Below, piece after piece: positions 1 to 5,375 of a DNA stretch of 12,587 nucleotides. The notes beneath the pieces are model-generated. The model had not been told where the DNA came from. It saw nothing but the letters and a program-made list of their open reading frames with translations, and searched no databases. This DNA comes from Candidatus Uhrbacteria bacterium RIFOXYB12_FULL_58_10. GTDB lineage: Bacteria > Patescibacteriota > Patescibacteriia > 2-12-FULL-57-11. A program made the translations under genes and the position numbers. Each line of letters opens with the position of its first letter. Position 1 is the first letter of the stretch. The DNA lies in the NCBI GenBank assembly GCA_943359495.1, contig CALRHY010000013.1:1-12587 (forward strand). Reading direction: 5' to 3'.

Positions 1-152
1 GGTGCCTTACTCCCAACATGCATCAGGAGTTTTTTTGTCACGCGAGTGTCTTCGGCAATCACAGCCTGCGCAGTTCGAAGCAATTCCGCACCGCGTGCAG
101 TCAGATCTCCCAAATTTCCAATCGGTGTTCCTACGACAAAGAGTGTTCCCAT
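1..152 (-). CDS. rsmI: 16S rRNA 2'-O-methyltransferase RsmI, N-terminal part (cut by window edge)
   Basis: RsmI methylates the 2'-OH of C1402 in the decoding centre of 16S rRNA, using S-adenosylmethionine, in the cytoplasm. Reading the minus strand from the ATG at 150-152 gives about 50 residues. They begin MGTLFVVGTPIGNLGDLT and continue to VIAEDTRVTKKLL. The VGTPIGNLGDLT stretch and the IAEDTR motif are the N-terminal hallmarks of the RsmI/YraL family in the tetrapyrrole-methylase superfamily. Only the first sixth or so of the usual ~230-280 residues is present; the rest lies left of the window. No Shine-Dalgarno precedes the ATG (leader ...AATTGCT). The gene is co-directional with the DsbA/CcdA pair, but a 100-base palindrome lies in the 130-base gap, so co-transcription is uncertain. 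The family assignment is firm; completeness cannot be judged. Confidence 0.93.
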   Translation of the reverse strand, partial: MGTLFVVGTPIGNLGDLTARGAELLRTAQAVIAEDTRVTKKLLMHVGSKA

Positions 153-174
153 AGCAATTATGTCCAATTTTTTA

Positions 175-274
175 TTGTCATTGCGAGGGAGCGTCTGGCG
201 ACCGCGGCAATCCAGTTGCGAACGATCGTGGCCAAATCGTGGATTGCCACGTCGCGGGTTCCTCGCAATGACAA
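175..274. repeat. Dispersed palindromic repeat (TTGTCATTGCGAGG ends)
   Basis: A 100-base palindrome with perfect 14-bp terminal arms: TTGTCATTGCGAGG at 175-188 and its complement at 261-274. A second perfect 9-bp pair lies inside (GGCAATCCA 206-214 with TGGATTGCC 240-248). Flanking T and A runs (168-173 and 275-279) would extend it. From memory, palindromes with CATTGCGAGG ends are scattered through many bacterial genomes, including candidate-phyla assemblies, and behave like REP/MITE-type non-coding elements. It fills the gap between the CcdA-like gene and rsmI, both read leftward, and could fold in that transcript. Confidence 0.8.
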
Positions 275-282
275 AAAAATTT

Positions 283-1143
283 CTAGTATGTCACCAACAT
301 TTCATTCAGTCTGAAGTACAGCTCTGTGATCCCGACTTTCGTGAAAAAGTATCCAAATCCGTAGGTGCCGTGGAAAAAGAAAAACAGGGCAGCTAGGAAG
401 AAAAAGAGGATGCTGGTGGCAAGCTCTGTTGAATGGATCGGGATTGTTTTTCCAAAAATATGGACAGTCCATAGTTTGCCACGAATCAGCGGATGTTGCA
501 TCACAGAAAAACGGTCGAAGAAATAGGCAAGAAAAAATAAGGGGGCGACGAGACCAAGAGAATAGAGGAAGAGTAGTAAAAACGCGTAGGCTGCCGTTCC
601 TGATGCCGCGGATAGTGTAAAGATTCCACCAATAACCGGTGCTGCACACGTCCCTGTAGAAAAAGAAAAGACGACGCCGGTCAGATAAATTCCCCATGGA
701 CTTTTCCCGTATGCACGCGGGCCGCTACTACCTCCCGTCATAAAAAGCGGCGACAGCAGTGTCCACAAACCAAGTCCAAGAAAAACAACTCCGATAATCA
801 AGAAAAAGAGTTCTCGGTTCTGCGCGAAAGCGTGGGCAATAATAGTGCTGCTAAAACCAAGAGGTACAAACGAGGTGGCGAGACCGAGCCAGAAGATCAA
901 CGTCATGCGGACCAGTTGGGCACGTTCGCGAAAACTAAAAGCAAAAAAGGCAGGAAGAAGCGCGACAGAACAGGGTGAGAGGATACTAAGCACTCCACCC
1001 AGGAAGGCTGCTGGAATGCTGACACGAACCAACGAACTCCCACTTCCGCCAACAAAGCTTACAACGATCAAGAGCGCGGTCACCAAAAGGGTAACCGCGC
1101 TCAGGATGGCAATCGGATGTGTTCGTGCAAATGCACGCATCAC
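283..1143 (-). CDS. CcdA/DsbD-family thiol-transfer membrane protein (partner of DsbA-like protein)
   Basis: Probable carrier of electrons or disulfides across the cytoplasmic membrane. The 286-residue product is strongly hydrophobic, with six to seven predicted membrane segments (about 11-32, 42-70, 82-103, 110-131, 152-180, 186-209, 243-262). The two CcdA/DsbD redox motifs are present: LSPCSVALLPAF with Cys58 and STGTCAAPVIGG with Cys166. In CcdA and DsbD these two cysteines form the membrane disulfide that passes reducing power from cytoplasmic thioredoxin outward. It starts at GTG 1141-1143, or at the adjacent ATG 1138-1140 (285 residues); I see no strong ribosome site to choose between them. 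It begins 9 bases after the stop of the DsbA-like gene, so the two almost surely form an operon. It could instead serve metal or ScsB-type thiol handling; the direction of electron flow is inferred. Confidence 0.85.
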   Translation of the reverse strand: MMRAFARTHPIAILSAVTLLVTALLIVVSFVGGSGSSLVRVSIPAAFLGGVLSILSPCSVALLPAFFAFSFRERAQLVRMTLIFWLGLATSFVPLGFSSTIIAHAFAQNRELFFLIIGVVFLGLGLWTLLSPLFMTGGSSGPRAYGKSPWGIYLTGVVFSFSTGTCAAPVIGGIFTLSAASGTAAYAFLLLFLYSLGLVAPLFFLAYFFDRFSVMQHPLIRGKLWTVHIFGKTIPIHSTELATSILFFFLAALFFFFHGTYGFGYFFTKVGITELYFRLNEMLVTY

Positions 1144-1152
1144 AAAAGGTTA

Positions 1153-1896
1153 TTAGCCCTTGAGTGCCGCATCAACCGCGCTCTTTAACAATTCGTATGG
1201 CTGTGCTCCAGAAACCGGACTGCCATTGATGAAGGTGGTCGGCGTTCCTTGCACACCTGCGGCAAGACCGCTCTGGTAATCTGCGTCCACCTTTTTCGAC
1301 GGGCGATCAGATTTCAAGCAGTCGTTGAACTTTCCCACGTCCAACTTGATGTCTTTCGCGGTCTGTTGGTAGAAGGCATCGCCAAGCTGTTCTTGCTTGT
1401 CGAACATGGCCTTGCTAAATTCGTAGAACTTTCCCTGTTCTGCTGCACACTCAGACGCGATGGCCGCTGGCCGTGCATTCGGGTGAATGGCATCAAGTGG
1501 GAAATGGCGGTAGGTAAACTGAATCTTATCCTTATATTCGGCCAACAACTTCTGCACGCTTGGTTCGAAGCGGCTGCAGAATGGGCACTGGAAATCGGAA
1601 TATTCGACCACAGTCACTTTGGCATTTTTTCCACCAAGAACGTGATCCGCTGCGGTAATTTTCATCTCAACTTTTGCTGGCGGTGCAGTATCTCCTTGAT
1701 TTGCCCCTGGTTGTACCACTGCTGGCGGCGTTCCCCCCGCAGCAACTATTCCACCGGCCTTACCTGGGACAAACCAACTGAGCAAAATAATAAATGCAGC
1801 GAGCGACGAAATGCCGACGCCGAGCACAAGCCCAAACGCGAAAGCTGTTTTCGACGGCGTTGCGTCGAGCCAACTTTTCTGATTCCCGTCCATCAT
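1153..1896 (-). CDS. Membrane-anchored DsbA-like thiol:disulfide oxidoreductase
   Basis: Extracytoplasmic thioredoxin-fold protein that makes or rearranges disulfide bonds in exported proteins. The 247-residue product has a short cytoplasmic N-terminus, one membrane segment (about 18-43), a Gly/Pro-rich linker (44-75) and a DsbA-type domain (about 78-245). The active site is Cys104-Pro-Phe-Cys107 in the context EYSDFQCPFCSRFEP, and the cis-proline loop is GTPT with Pro219. Two further cysteines (150 and 193) lie in the helical insertion and could form a structural disulfide. The layout matches the DSBA-like thioredoxin (Thioredoxin_4) proteins common in Gram-positive and candidate-phyla bacteria. 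Translation starts at ATG 1894-1896, with a second ATG directly after. The CcdA-like gene follows after 9 bases. No DsbB or VKOR is visible in the window, so its re-oxidant is unknown. Confidence 0.92.
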   Translation of the reverse strand: MMDGNQKSWLDATPSKTAFAFGLVLGVGISSLAAFIILLSWFVPGKAGGIVAAGGTPPAVVQPGANQGDTAPPAKVEMKITAADHVLGGKNAKVTVVEYSDFQCPFCSRFEPSVQKLLAEYKDKIQFTYRHFPLDAIHPNARPAAIASECAAEQGKFYEFSKAMFDKQEQLGDAFYQQTAKDIKLDVGKFNDCLKSDRPSKKVDADYQSGLAAGVQGTPTTFINGSPVSGAQPYELLKSAVDAALKG

Positions 1897-1932
1897 ACGG
1901 ATACAACAACAAAGAATTATTTGATACTACAA

Positions 1933-1961
1933 AGTGTAGCACTCGCCCATGCGACTGTCGC
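1933..1961 (-). promoter_or_regulatory. Putative promoter of the DsbA-CcdA operon
   Basis: On the minus strand the sequence reads GCGACA (1956-1961), a 17-base spacer, then TACACT (1933-1938): four of six matches to the sigma70 -35 box and four of six to the -10. A start about seven bases downstream would leave a leader of roughly 30 bases before the ATG at 1896. This rests on pattern matching only. Confidence 0.4.
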
Positions 1962-1983
1962 TGTGGATAAGGTCTGCTGCTAC

Positions 1984-2049
1984 AAAACGCGAAACTCGTA
2001 ACTCGAAACGCCGATTCGGATAGGTTTCGCATTATGCGTTTCGTGTTTT
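1984..2049. repeat. Nested inverted repeats with CGAAAC cores upstream of sod
   Basis: CGAAACGC at 2004-2011 pairs perfectly with GCGTTTCG at 2036-2043. AAAACGCGAAAC at 1984-1995 pairs with GTTTCGTGTTTT at 2038-2049, with one G-T position, and also with GTTTCGC at 2024-2030. The block ends 12 bases before the TATACT box of the sod gene, so it covers the -35 region. It may be an operator or the remnant of a small palindromic repeat. The pairing is certain; the function is not. Confidence 0.45.
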
Positions 2050-2061
2050 GCGTCAGTGCGC

Positions 2062-2067
2062 TATACT
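2062..2067 (+). promoter_or_regulatory. Putative -10 box (TATACT) of sod
   Basis: TATACT matches five of six bases of the -10 consensus and lies 31 bases before the sod ATG, giving a predicted leader of about 25 bases. The -35 position (about 2039-2044) is poor. The same TATACT word precedes the dUTPase and glycosyltransferase genes, which supports it being the genome's usual -10 form. Confidence 0.5.
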
Positions 2068-2098
2068 ATTTTCTCGAAACAGCATAACACTTCTTCCT

Positions 2099-2701
2099 AT
2101 GGCATACGAAGCAAAACCACTGCCGTTTGCGAAGGATCTTCAAGGAATTTCAGCAAAAACCTTGGCGATTCATCACGATAAACTGTACGCAGGCTACGTC
2201 GCAAAACGAAACGAGATCAGCGACAAACTCGAAAAACTGGCGCACGGCGAAGGAGACCTTTCGAGCGCAAACCAAAGCTACTCTGAACTGCGCAGCTTGA
2301 TGGACGGAGAAAGTTTTGCAACAAACGGCGTCTATCTCCACGAGTGGTACTTCGATGTCCTCGGCGGTGATGGCGTTCCGTCTGGGGCGTTAGTTGAAGC
2401 GTTGACGAAGCGTTATGGCTCGCTCGAAAACTTCTTCGCGTTCTTCAATGCTTGTGGCATGGCTGCGCGCGGATGGGTCGTCCTTGCGTTCGATACGAAA
2501 GATGCAAAGCTCCGCGTCTTCAGCGCAGACGCCCACAACCAGGGTGGTATTTGGGGCGCAATGCCAATCATCGTCCTCGATGTGTACGAACACGCCTACT
2601 TCATCGATTATGGTTCGGACAGAAAAACGTACATTCAAGATTTCTGGAAGAACTTTGATTGGAAGAAGGCGAACGAGCTTTACGAAAAAGCGAAACGGTA
2701 A
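2099..2701 (+). CDS. sod: Superoxide dismutase, Fe/Mn family
   Basis: Converts superoxide to oxygen and hydrogen peroxide in the cytoplasm. The 200-residue length is normal for the family. The metal ligands can be placed: His25 in the N-terminal hairpin (LAIHHDKLY), His81 (VYLHEWYF), then Asp161 and His165 in DVYEHAYFIDYG, the family signature. Gly77, four residues before His81, and Gln148 (HNQGG) correspond to the pattern of manganese-type enzymes (the outer-sphere Gln comes from the C-terminal domain), so I predict Mn or cambialistic metal use. The usual KHHxxYV motif reads KLYAGYV, as in some divergent lineages. I chose ATG 2099 because the protein there begins MAYEAKPLPFA at the normal distance from the first ligand; an upstream in-frame start at 2048 would lie across the promoter. 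There is no Shine-Dalgarno (leader ACTTCTTCCT). The peroxiredoxin gene downstream would consume the peroxide formed. Confidence 0.96.
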   Translation: MAYEAKPLPFAKDLQGISAKTLAIHHDKLYAGYVAKRNEISDKLEKLAHGEGDLSSANQSYSELRSLMDGESFATNGVYLHEWYFDVLGGDGVPSGALVEALTKRYGSLENFFAFFNACGMAARGWVVLAFDTKDAKLRVFSADAHNQGGIWGAMPIIVLDVYEHAYFIDYGSDRKTYIQDFWKNFDWKKANELYEKAKR

Positions 2702-2723
2702 GAAAAATTCTCACTACGATTTT

Positions 2724-2820
2724 CCCATCCTCGCGTAGGCGGGGACCCACGAGCCGACGACCGACATCGTGGACTTGGTCCCGAACGAAGCTTCGGGATC
2801 CCCTTCTTCAAGGGGATGGG
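2724..2820. repeat. Composite palindromic repeat, copy A
   Basis: A 97-base element with outer arms CCCATCC (2724-2730) and GGATGGG (2814-2820). It holds a left part with CGCGTAGGCGGGGA (2732-2745), a middle hairpin TCCCGAA/TTCGGGA (2779-2785 with 2792-2798) and a right hairpin CCCCTT-CTTC-AAGGGG (2800-2815). It is homologous, in opposite orientation, to the element at 9703-9779. Shared blocks are 14 bases (2732-2745), 11 bases (2763-2773) and 22 bases (2798-2819). Relative to that copy it carries about 25 extra bases (2773-2797) containing the middle hairpin. It separates sod from the peroxiredoxin gene and could act as a transcript-processing or attenuating hairpin. No protein is encoded in it. 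Confidence 0.85.
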
Positions 2821-2855
2821 TACATTTTCTCAATAATCTTCTTAAAAATACTCAT

Positions 2856-3380
2856 ATGATCCACATCGGAACCGCAGCACCAGCATTCTCGCATCTCAAG
2901 GCCTACCACAAAGGTGAATTCCACGATCTCAGTCTGTCTGACTACAAAGGCAAGTGGGTCGTACTCTTCTTCTACCCACGCGACTTCACGTTTATCTGTC
3001 CTACAGAACTGAAAGGCTTTGCGACACACGAAACGGAATTTCAAGCGATGAATACTGAGATCGTCTCTTCCTCGACGGATTCGGAATGGTCGCACAAAGC
3101 ATGGTTTGAGCGCGATCTTCCTATGGTCCAGTATCCGGTGATTGCCGACACCACGCATCGCCTCTCGCGTGATTACGATGTCTATAACGAACAGGATGGA
3201 TTGGCAGAACGCGGCCTCTTCATCATTGATCCAGAGCAGATCGTTCGTTACGCACTCGTTTCCTCTGGTTCGGTCGGACGCTCCGTCAAAGAAGTTTTGC
3301 GCGTCGTGAAGGCGTTGCAAAGTGGCGACCTCTGCCCAATGGAATGGGAACCTGGCCAAGAAACGCTCGGCAAGGCATAG
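2856..3380 (+). CDS. Typical 2-Cys peroxiredoxin (AhpC/TSA family)
   Basis: Reduces hydrogen peroxide, organic peroxides and possibly peroxynitrite with thiols in the cytoplasm. In the 174-residue product the peroxidatic cysteine is Cys48 in PRDFTFICPTE, with the catalytic Thr45 and the conserved Arg119 in the ERGLFIID strand. The resolving cysteine is Cys160 in GDLCPMEWEPG, which matches the VCPxxWxPG motif of AhpC/Prx1 enzymes, so this is a typical 2-Cys enzyme. The D-x-E-W-S-H-K-A-W segment (75-83) is also standard. I chose ATG 2856 because the protein then starts MIHIGTAAPAF at the expected distance from the active site; the longer frame runs into the repeat. It has no Shine-Dalgarno. The normal reductant (AhpF or thioredoxin/thioredoxin reductase) is not in the window. 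A microprotein with cysteine pairs follows six bases after its stop. Confidence 0.96.
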   Translation: MIHIGTAAPAFSHLKAYHKGEFHDLSLSDYKGKWVVLFFYPRDFTFICPTELKGFATHETEFQAMNTEIVSSSTDSEWSHKAWFERDLPMVQYPVIADTTHRLSRDYDVYNEQDGLAERGLFIIDPEQIVRYALVSSGSVGRSVKEVLRVVKALQSGDLCPMEWEPGQETLGKA

Positions 3381-3386
3381 TTCAGT

Positions 3387-3578
3387 GTGAAGAAATTCAA
3401 CTTCCCAGCAGCAGACCCAGACCTCGCCTTGCTCGCCATGGTTGTATCCATTGGTTTGTTGGGAGCAGGAAAATACGCGGTCATGCAATCCTCCTGCTGC
3501 AATGAGAAACAGGGCGGTGGCAGCAGCTGCTGCAAGATGAATCCGGAAGAAAAAGAGACGCCACAAATGAAGATGTAG
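3387..3578 (+). CDS. Small membrane protein with two CC pairs, linked to peroxiredoxin
   Basis: I do not recognise this 63-residue protein. It starts at GTG 3387-3389, six bases after the peroxiredoxin stop, so the two are almost certainly co-transcribed. Residues 12-30 (LALLAMVVSIGLLGAGKYA) form one predicted membrane helix. After it comes SSCCNEKQGGGSSCC, with Cys37-Cys38 and Cys48-Cys49 in a repeated SSCC word, then a charged tail rich in Glu, Lys and Met. Vicinal cysteine pairs beside a membrane suggest thiol exchange, metal binding or lipid attachment; none can be decided here. An internal ATG at codon 18 would delete much of the helix, so the GTG is preferred. A strong terminator begins 13 bases after the stop. 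Position and terminator support expression; the lack of known relatives keeps confidence moderate. Confidence 0.68.
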   Translation: MKKFNFPAADPDLALLAMVVSIGLLGAGKYAVMQSSCCNEKQGGGSSCCKMNPEEKETPQMKM

Positions 3579-3590
3579 TCGGACGATCAA

Positions 3591-3620
3591 AACACCCCGC
3601 AGAACGCGGGGTGTTTTTTT
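3591..3620. terminator. Bidirectional intrinsic terminator (prx operon / pepA)
   Basis: AACACCCCGC (3591-3600) pairs perfectly with GCGGGGTGTT (3606-3615) around the loop AGAAC, followed by a T run to 3620. On the minus strand the stem is followed by TTTT (the A run before 3591). It lies between the convergent microprotein gene (ends 3578) and pepA (ends 3636), so it can serve both. Confidence 0.9.
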
Positions 3621-3635
3621 GACTTCAATGTATTC

Positions 3636-5153
3636 TTAAATACTCTTCAAATACTGCAACAACATCCGCACGGCATACCCTGTTCCACCGCGCTGAATGT
3701 ACGGAATGCTTTCCCGTTCGGCAAACGCTGGTCCTGCGATATCCATATGCGCCCAAGGGATTGTCGCGTCAACAAAGTTTTGCAAGAAGAGTCCTGCAGT
3801 AATTGCTCCGCCGTAACGTGACGAAGAAATGTTCTTCAAATCTGCAATGTCGCTTTTCACCAGCGACGCATATTCTGGCGCAAGCGGCAGTTCCCAAAGT
3901 CGCTCACCGCTTTCACTAGCTGCAGCAAGAAGACGTGTGCAGAGTTTTGGATTGTTACACATGATGCCGGCAATGTCTTCACCAAGTGCAGCAACACAAG
4001 CACCAGTCAACGTCGCCAAGTCAATAATAACGTCCGGTTTCTTTGTGACAGCGAAGGACAGTGCGTCTGCTAACGTCACGCGGCCTTCGGCGTCGGTGTG
4101 ACCGATCTCAATCGTTTTCCCATTCATCGCACGAACGACATCGCCAGGTTTGTAGGCGGATTTCCCTGGCATGTTTTCTGTTGCAGCAATGATTCCGTGA
4201 ACTTCAACGTTCGGCGCGACTTCGCTGATGACAGAAAAAACTCCGAGCACTGCAGCCGCGCCGGCCATGTCACACTTCATTGTTGCCATGTGGTTGTCGG
4301 GCTTAATCTGCAAGCCACCGGAGTCAAAGGTGATCCCCTTTCCCACAAGGGCAACGCGGCGTTTTGCGCCCTTTGGTTTGTATGTGAGATGGATGAAGTA
4401 TGGTTCTTCGGTCGCACCAGCAGCAACGGCAAGAAAGGCTTCCATACCACGCTTCTGCGCTTCTTCTCGATCAAAAATTTCTACGGAGACATTTTTTTGC
4501 TCGCCCGCAATCCGTTTTGCATGCTCCACAAGATGCCACGGTGTCGCAACAGAAGCAGGTTCATTCACAAGGTCACGTGCAAGGACGGTGCCACGTGCAC
4601 CAAGAATCCCTTCGGCGAGTCCTTGCTCCCCTCCACGAATCTGTGCTGCAAGTTTTTCGACAATAGTCCATTCTTCAAGACCATGTTCTGCCTTCTTCTT
4701 CGCCTTTTCATCATGATATTTGTCGTATTGGTACGAGCCGAGCAGTGCTCCTTCGGCCATGGCACGCGCCGCGTCTTTCGCAGTGATGCCTTGTACCCCA
4801 ACGCCAAGCAAAACAGAGGCAATGCGCCGTTGGTGCAAGTCCTCGGCTTTCTTTTCGACGATTGCCGAAACTTTTCTAATCGTTTCAAGCGAACACTGCG
4901 TCTGTTCTCCCAAACCGATCAACAAGACGCGAGACGCTGCAATTTTTCCGTGCGTATGAAAAATCAAAAGCGATCCTTCTTTGCCGGAAAAACCAACGAC
5001 TTTCATCTCTTTCGCGAGCAATCCAGCAAGTGTCTTATCGACAATCCCTGCTGCTCCGCCCAGCGTTTTGGTATTTTCAAAAACACTAAGGACCAGCATG
5101 TCGGTTGCAAACGTCGTGATGTCTCCTTTTTGAATGGTGATGTTCATAACCAT
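3636..5153 (-). CDS. pepA: Leucyl aminopeptidase, peptidase family M17
   Basis: Cytoplasmic two-metal exopeptidase that removes N-terminal residues from peptides; in some bacteria PepA also binds DNA. The 505-residue length is normal: an N-terminal macro-like domain (about 1-170) and a C-terminal catalytic domain. Metal and catalytic residues align with E. coli PepA at an offset of two: Lys272 and Asp277 (GKGITFDSGG), Lys284, Asp295 (MKCDMAGAAAV), Asp354 and Glu356 (TDAEGR) and Arg358. The M17 signature NTDAEGRL reads HTDAEGRV here, so the first Asn is His352; the ligands themselves are intact. Start is ATG 5151-5153, with an alternative ATG two codons on (5145-5147); no Shine-Dalgarno distinguishes them. 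The gene is convergent with the peroxiredoxin operon and lies 222 bases downstream of the glycosyltransferase gene on the same strand, a gap that holds palindromes, so it probably has its own promoter. Confidence 0.96.
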   Translation of the reverse strand: MVMNITIQKGDITTFATDMLVLSVFENTKTLGGAAGIVDKTLAGLLAKEMKVVGFSGKEGSLLIFHTHGKIAASRVLLIGLGEQTQCSLETIRKVSAIVEKKAEDLHQRRIASVLLGVGVQGITAKDAARAMAEGALLGSYQYDKYHDEKAKKKAEHGLEEWTIVEKLAAQIRGGEQGLAEGILGARGTVLARDLVNEPASVATPWHLVEHAKRIAGEQKNVSVEIFDREEAQKRGMEAFLAVAAGATEEPYFIHLTYKPKGAKRRVALVGKGITFDSGGLQIKPDNHMATMKCDMAGAAAVLGVFSVISEVAPNVEVHGIIAATENMPGKSAYKPGDVVRAMNGKTIEIGHTDAEGRVTLADALSFAVTKKPDVIIDLATLTGACVAALGEDIAGIMCNNPKLCTRLLAAASESGERLWELPLAPEYASLVKSDIADLKNISSSRYGGAITAGLFLQNFVDATIPWAHMDIAGPAFAERESIPYIQRGGTGYAVRMLLQYLKSI

Positions 5154-5375
5154 GCATCTTTATCATTTTGCAAAAAATTGTCCACTGCGACGAATCGACT
5201 TCCGACAAACAGAGAAGATCTCTCGACTATGCTCCCGTTCGAGGGTCTGAGGACCCCTCAGGGTCTCGAAGACGAGATGGAATACTTTTTAGATTCCGAC
5301 AGCGCCGGGTTTATAAAATTCATCCATTTCGACCAGCGTGGAGAGATCTTCCTTGTTTATCGTCGGCTCGGACGT
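5154..5375. other. Intergenic region with nested inverted repeats
   Basis: This gap between the glycosyltransferase stop and the pepA start (both leftward) encodes no recognised gene. It holds an imperfect hairpin at 5238-5270 (TTCGAGGGTCTGAGG against its partner, 12 of 15 positions paired, loop ACC). It also has a perfect 11-bp inverted pair GAAGATCTCTC (5214-5224) / GAGAGATCTTC (5341-5351) that brackets most of the region. The hairpin has no T run, so it looks more like a dispersed palindrome than a terminator. The pepA promoter must lie near 5155-5215, but I see no convincing boxes. The part next to the glycosyltransferase (5289-5375) is open in that gene's frame and is listed separately. 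Confidence 0.6.
5289..5375 (-). other. In-frame open extension after the glycosyltransferase TAG stop
   Basis: Directly after the TAG at 5376-5378, the same frame stays open for 28 codons and ends at TAA (5289-5291). The would-be peptide is hydrophilic and protein-like: it begins TSEPTINKEDLS and ends FYKPGAVGI. Seventeen of the 28 codons end in G or C, like the genes around it. This may be the relic of a longer C-terminus cut by a recent nonsense mutation, a read-through product, a sequencing error or chance. I have not counted it as part of the gene. Confidence 0.35.

Noticed and set aside
1249..2001. 250-residue plus-strand open frame opposite the DsbA-like gene
   Set aside because: A shadow of the real gene: composition is unlike a protein, and it would run through both divergent promoters.
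2769..2855. N-terminal extension of the peroxiredoxin
   Set aside because: It translates the palindromic repeat; the family N-terminus begins at 2856.
2659..2859. 66-residue frame downstream of sod
   Set aside because: Mostly translated palindrome (runs of Arg, Ser, Pro), overlapping the sod end in another frame.
2808..3590. 260-residue minus-strand open frame opposite the peroxiredoxin
   Set aside because: Antisense to a peroxiredoxin with all its motifs and crossing the terminator; no recognisable domain.
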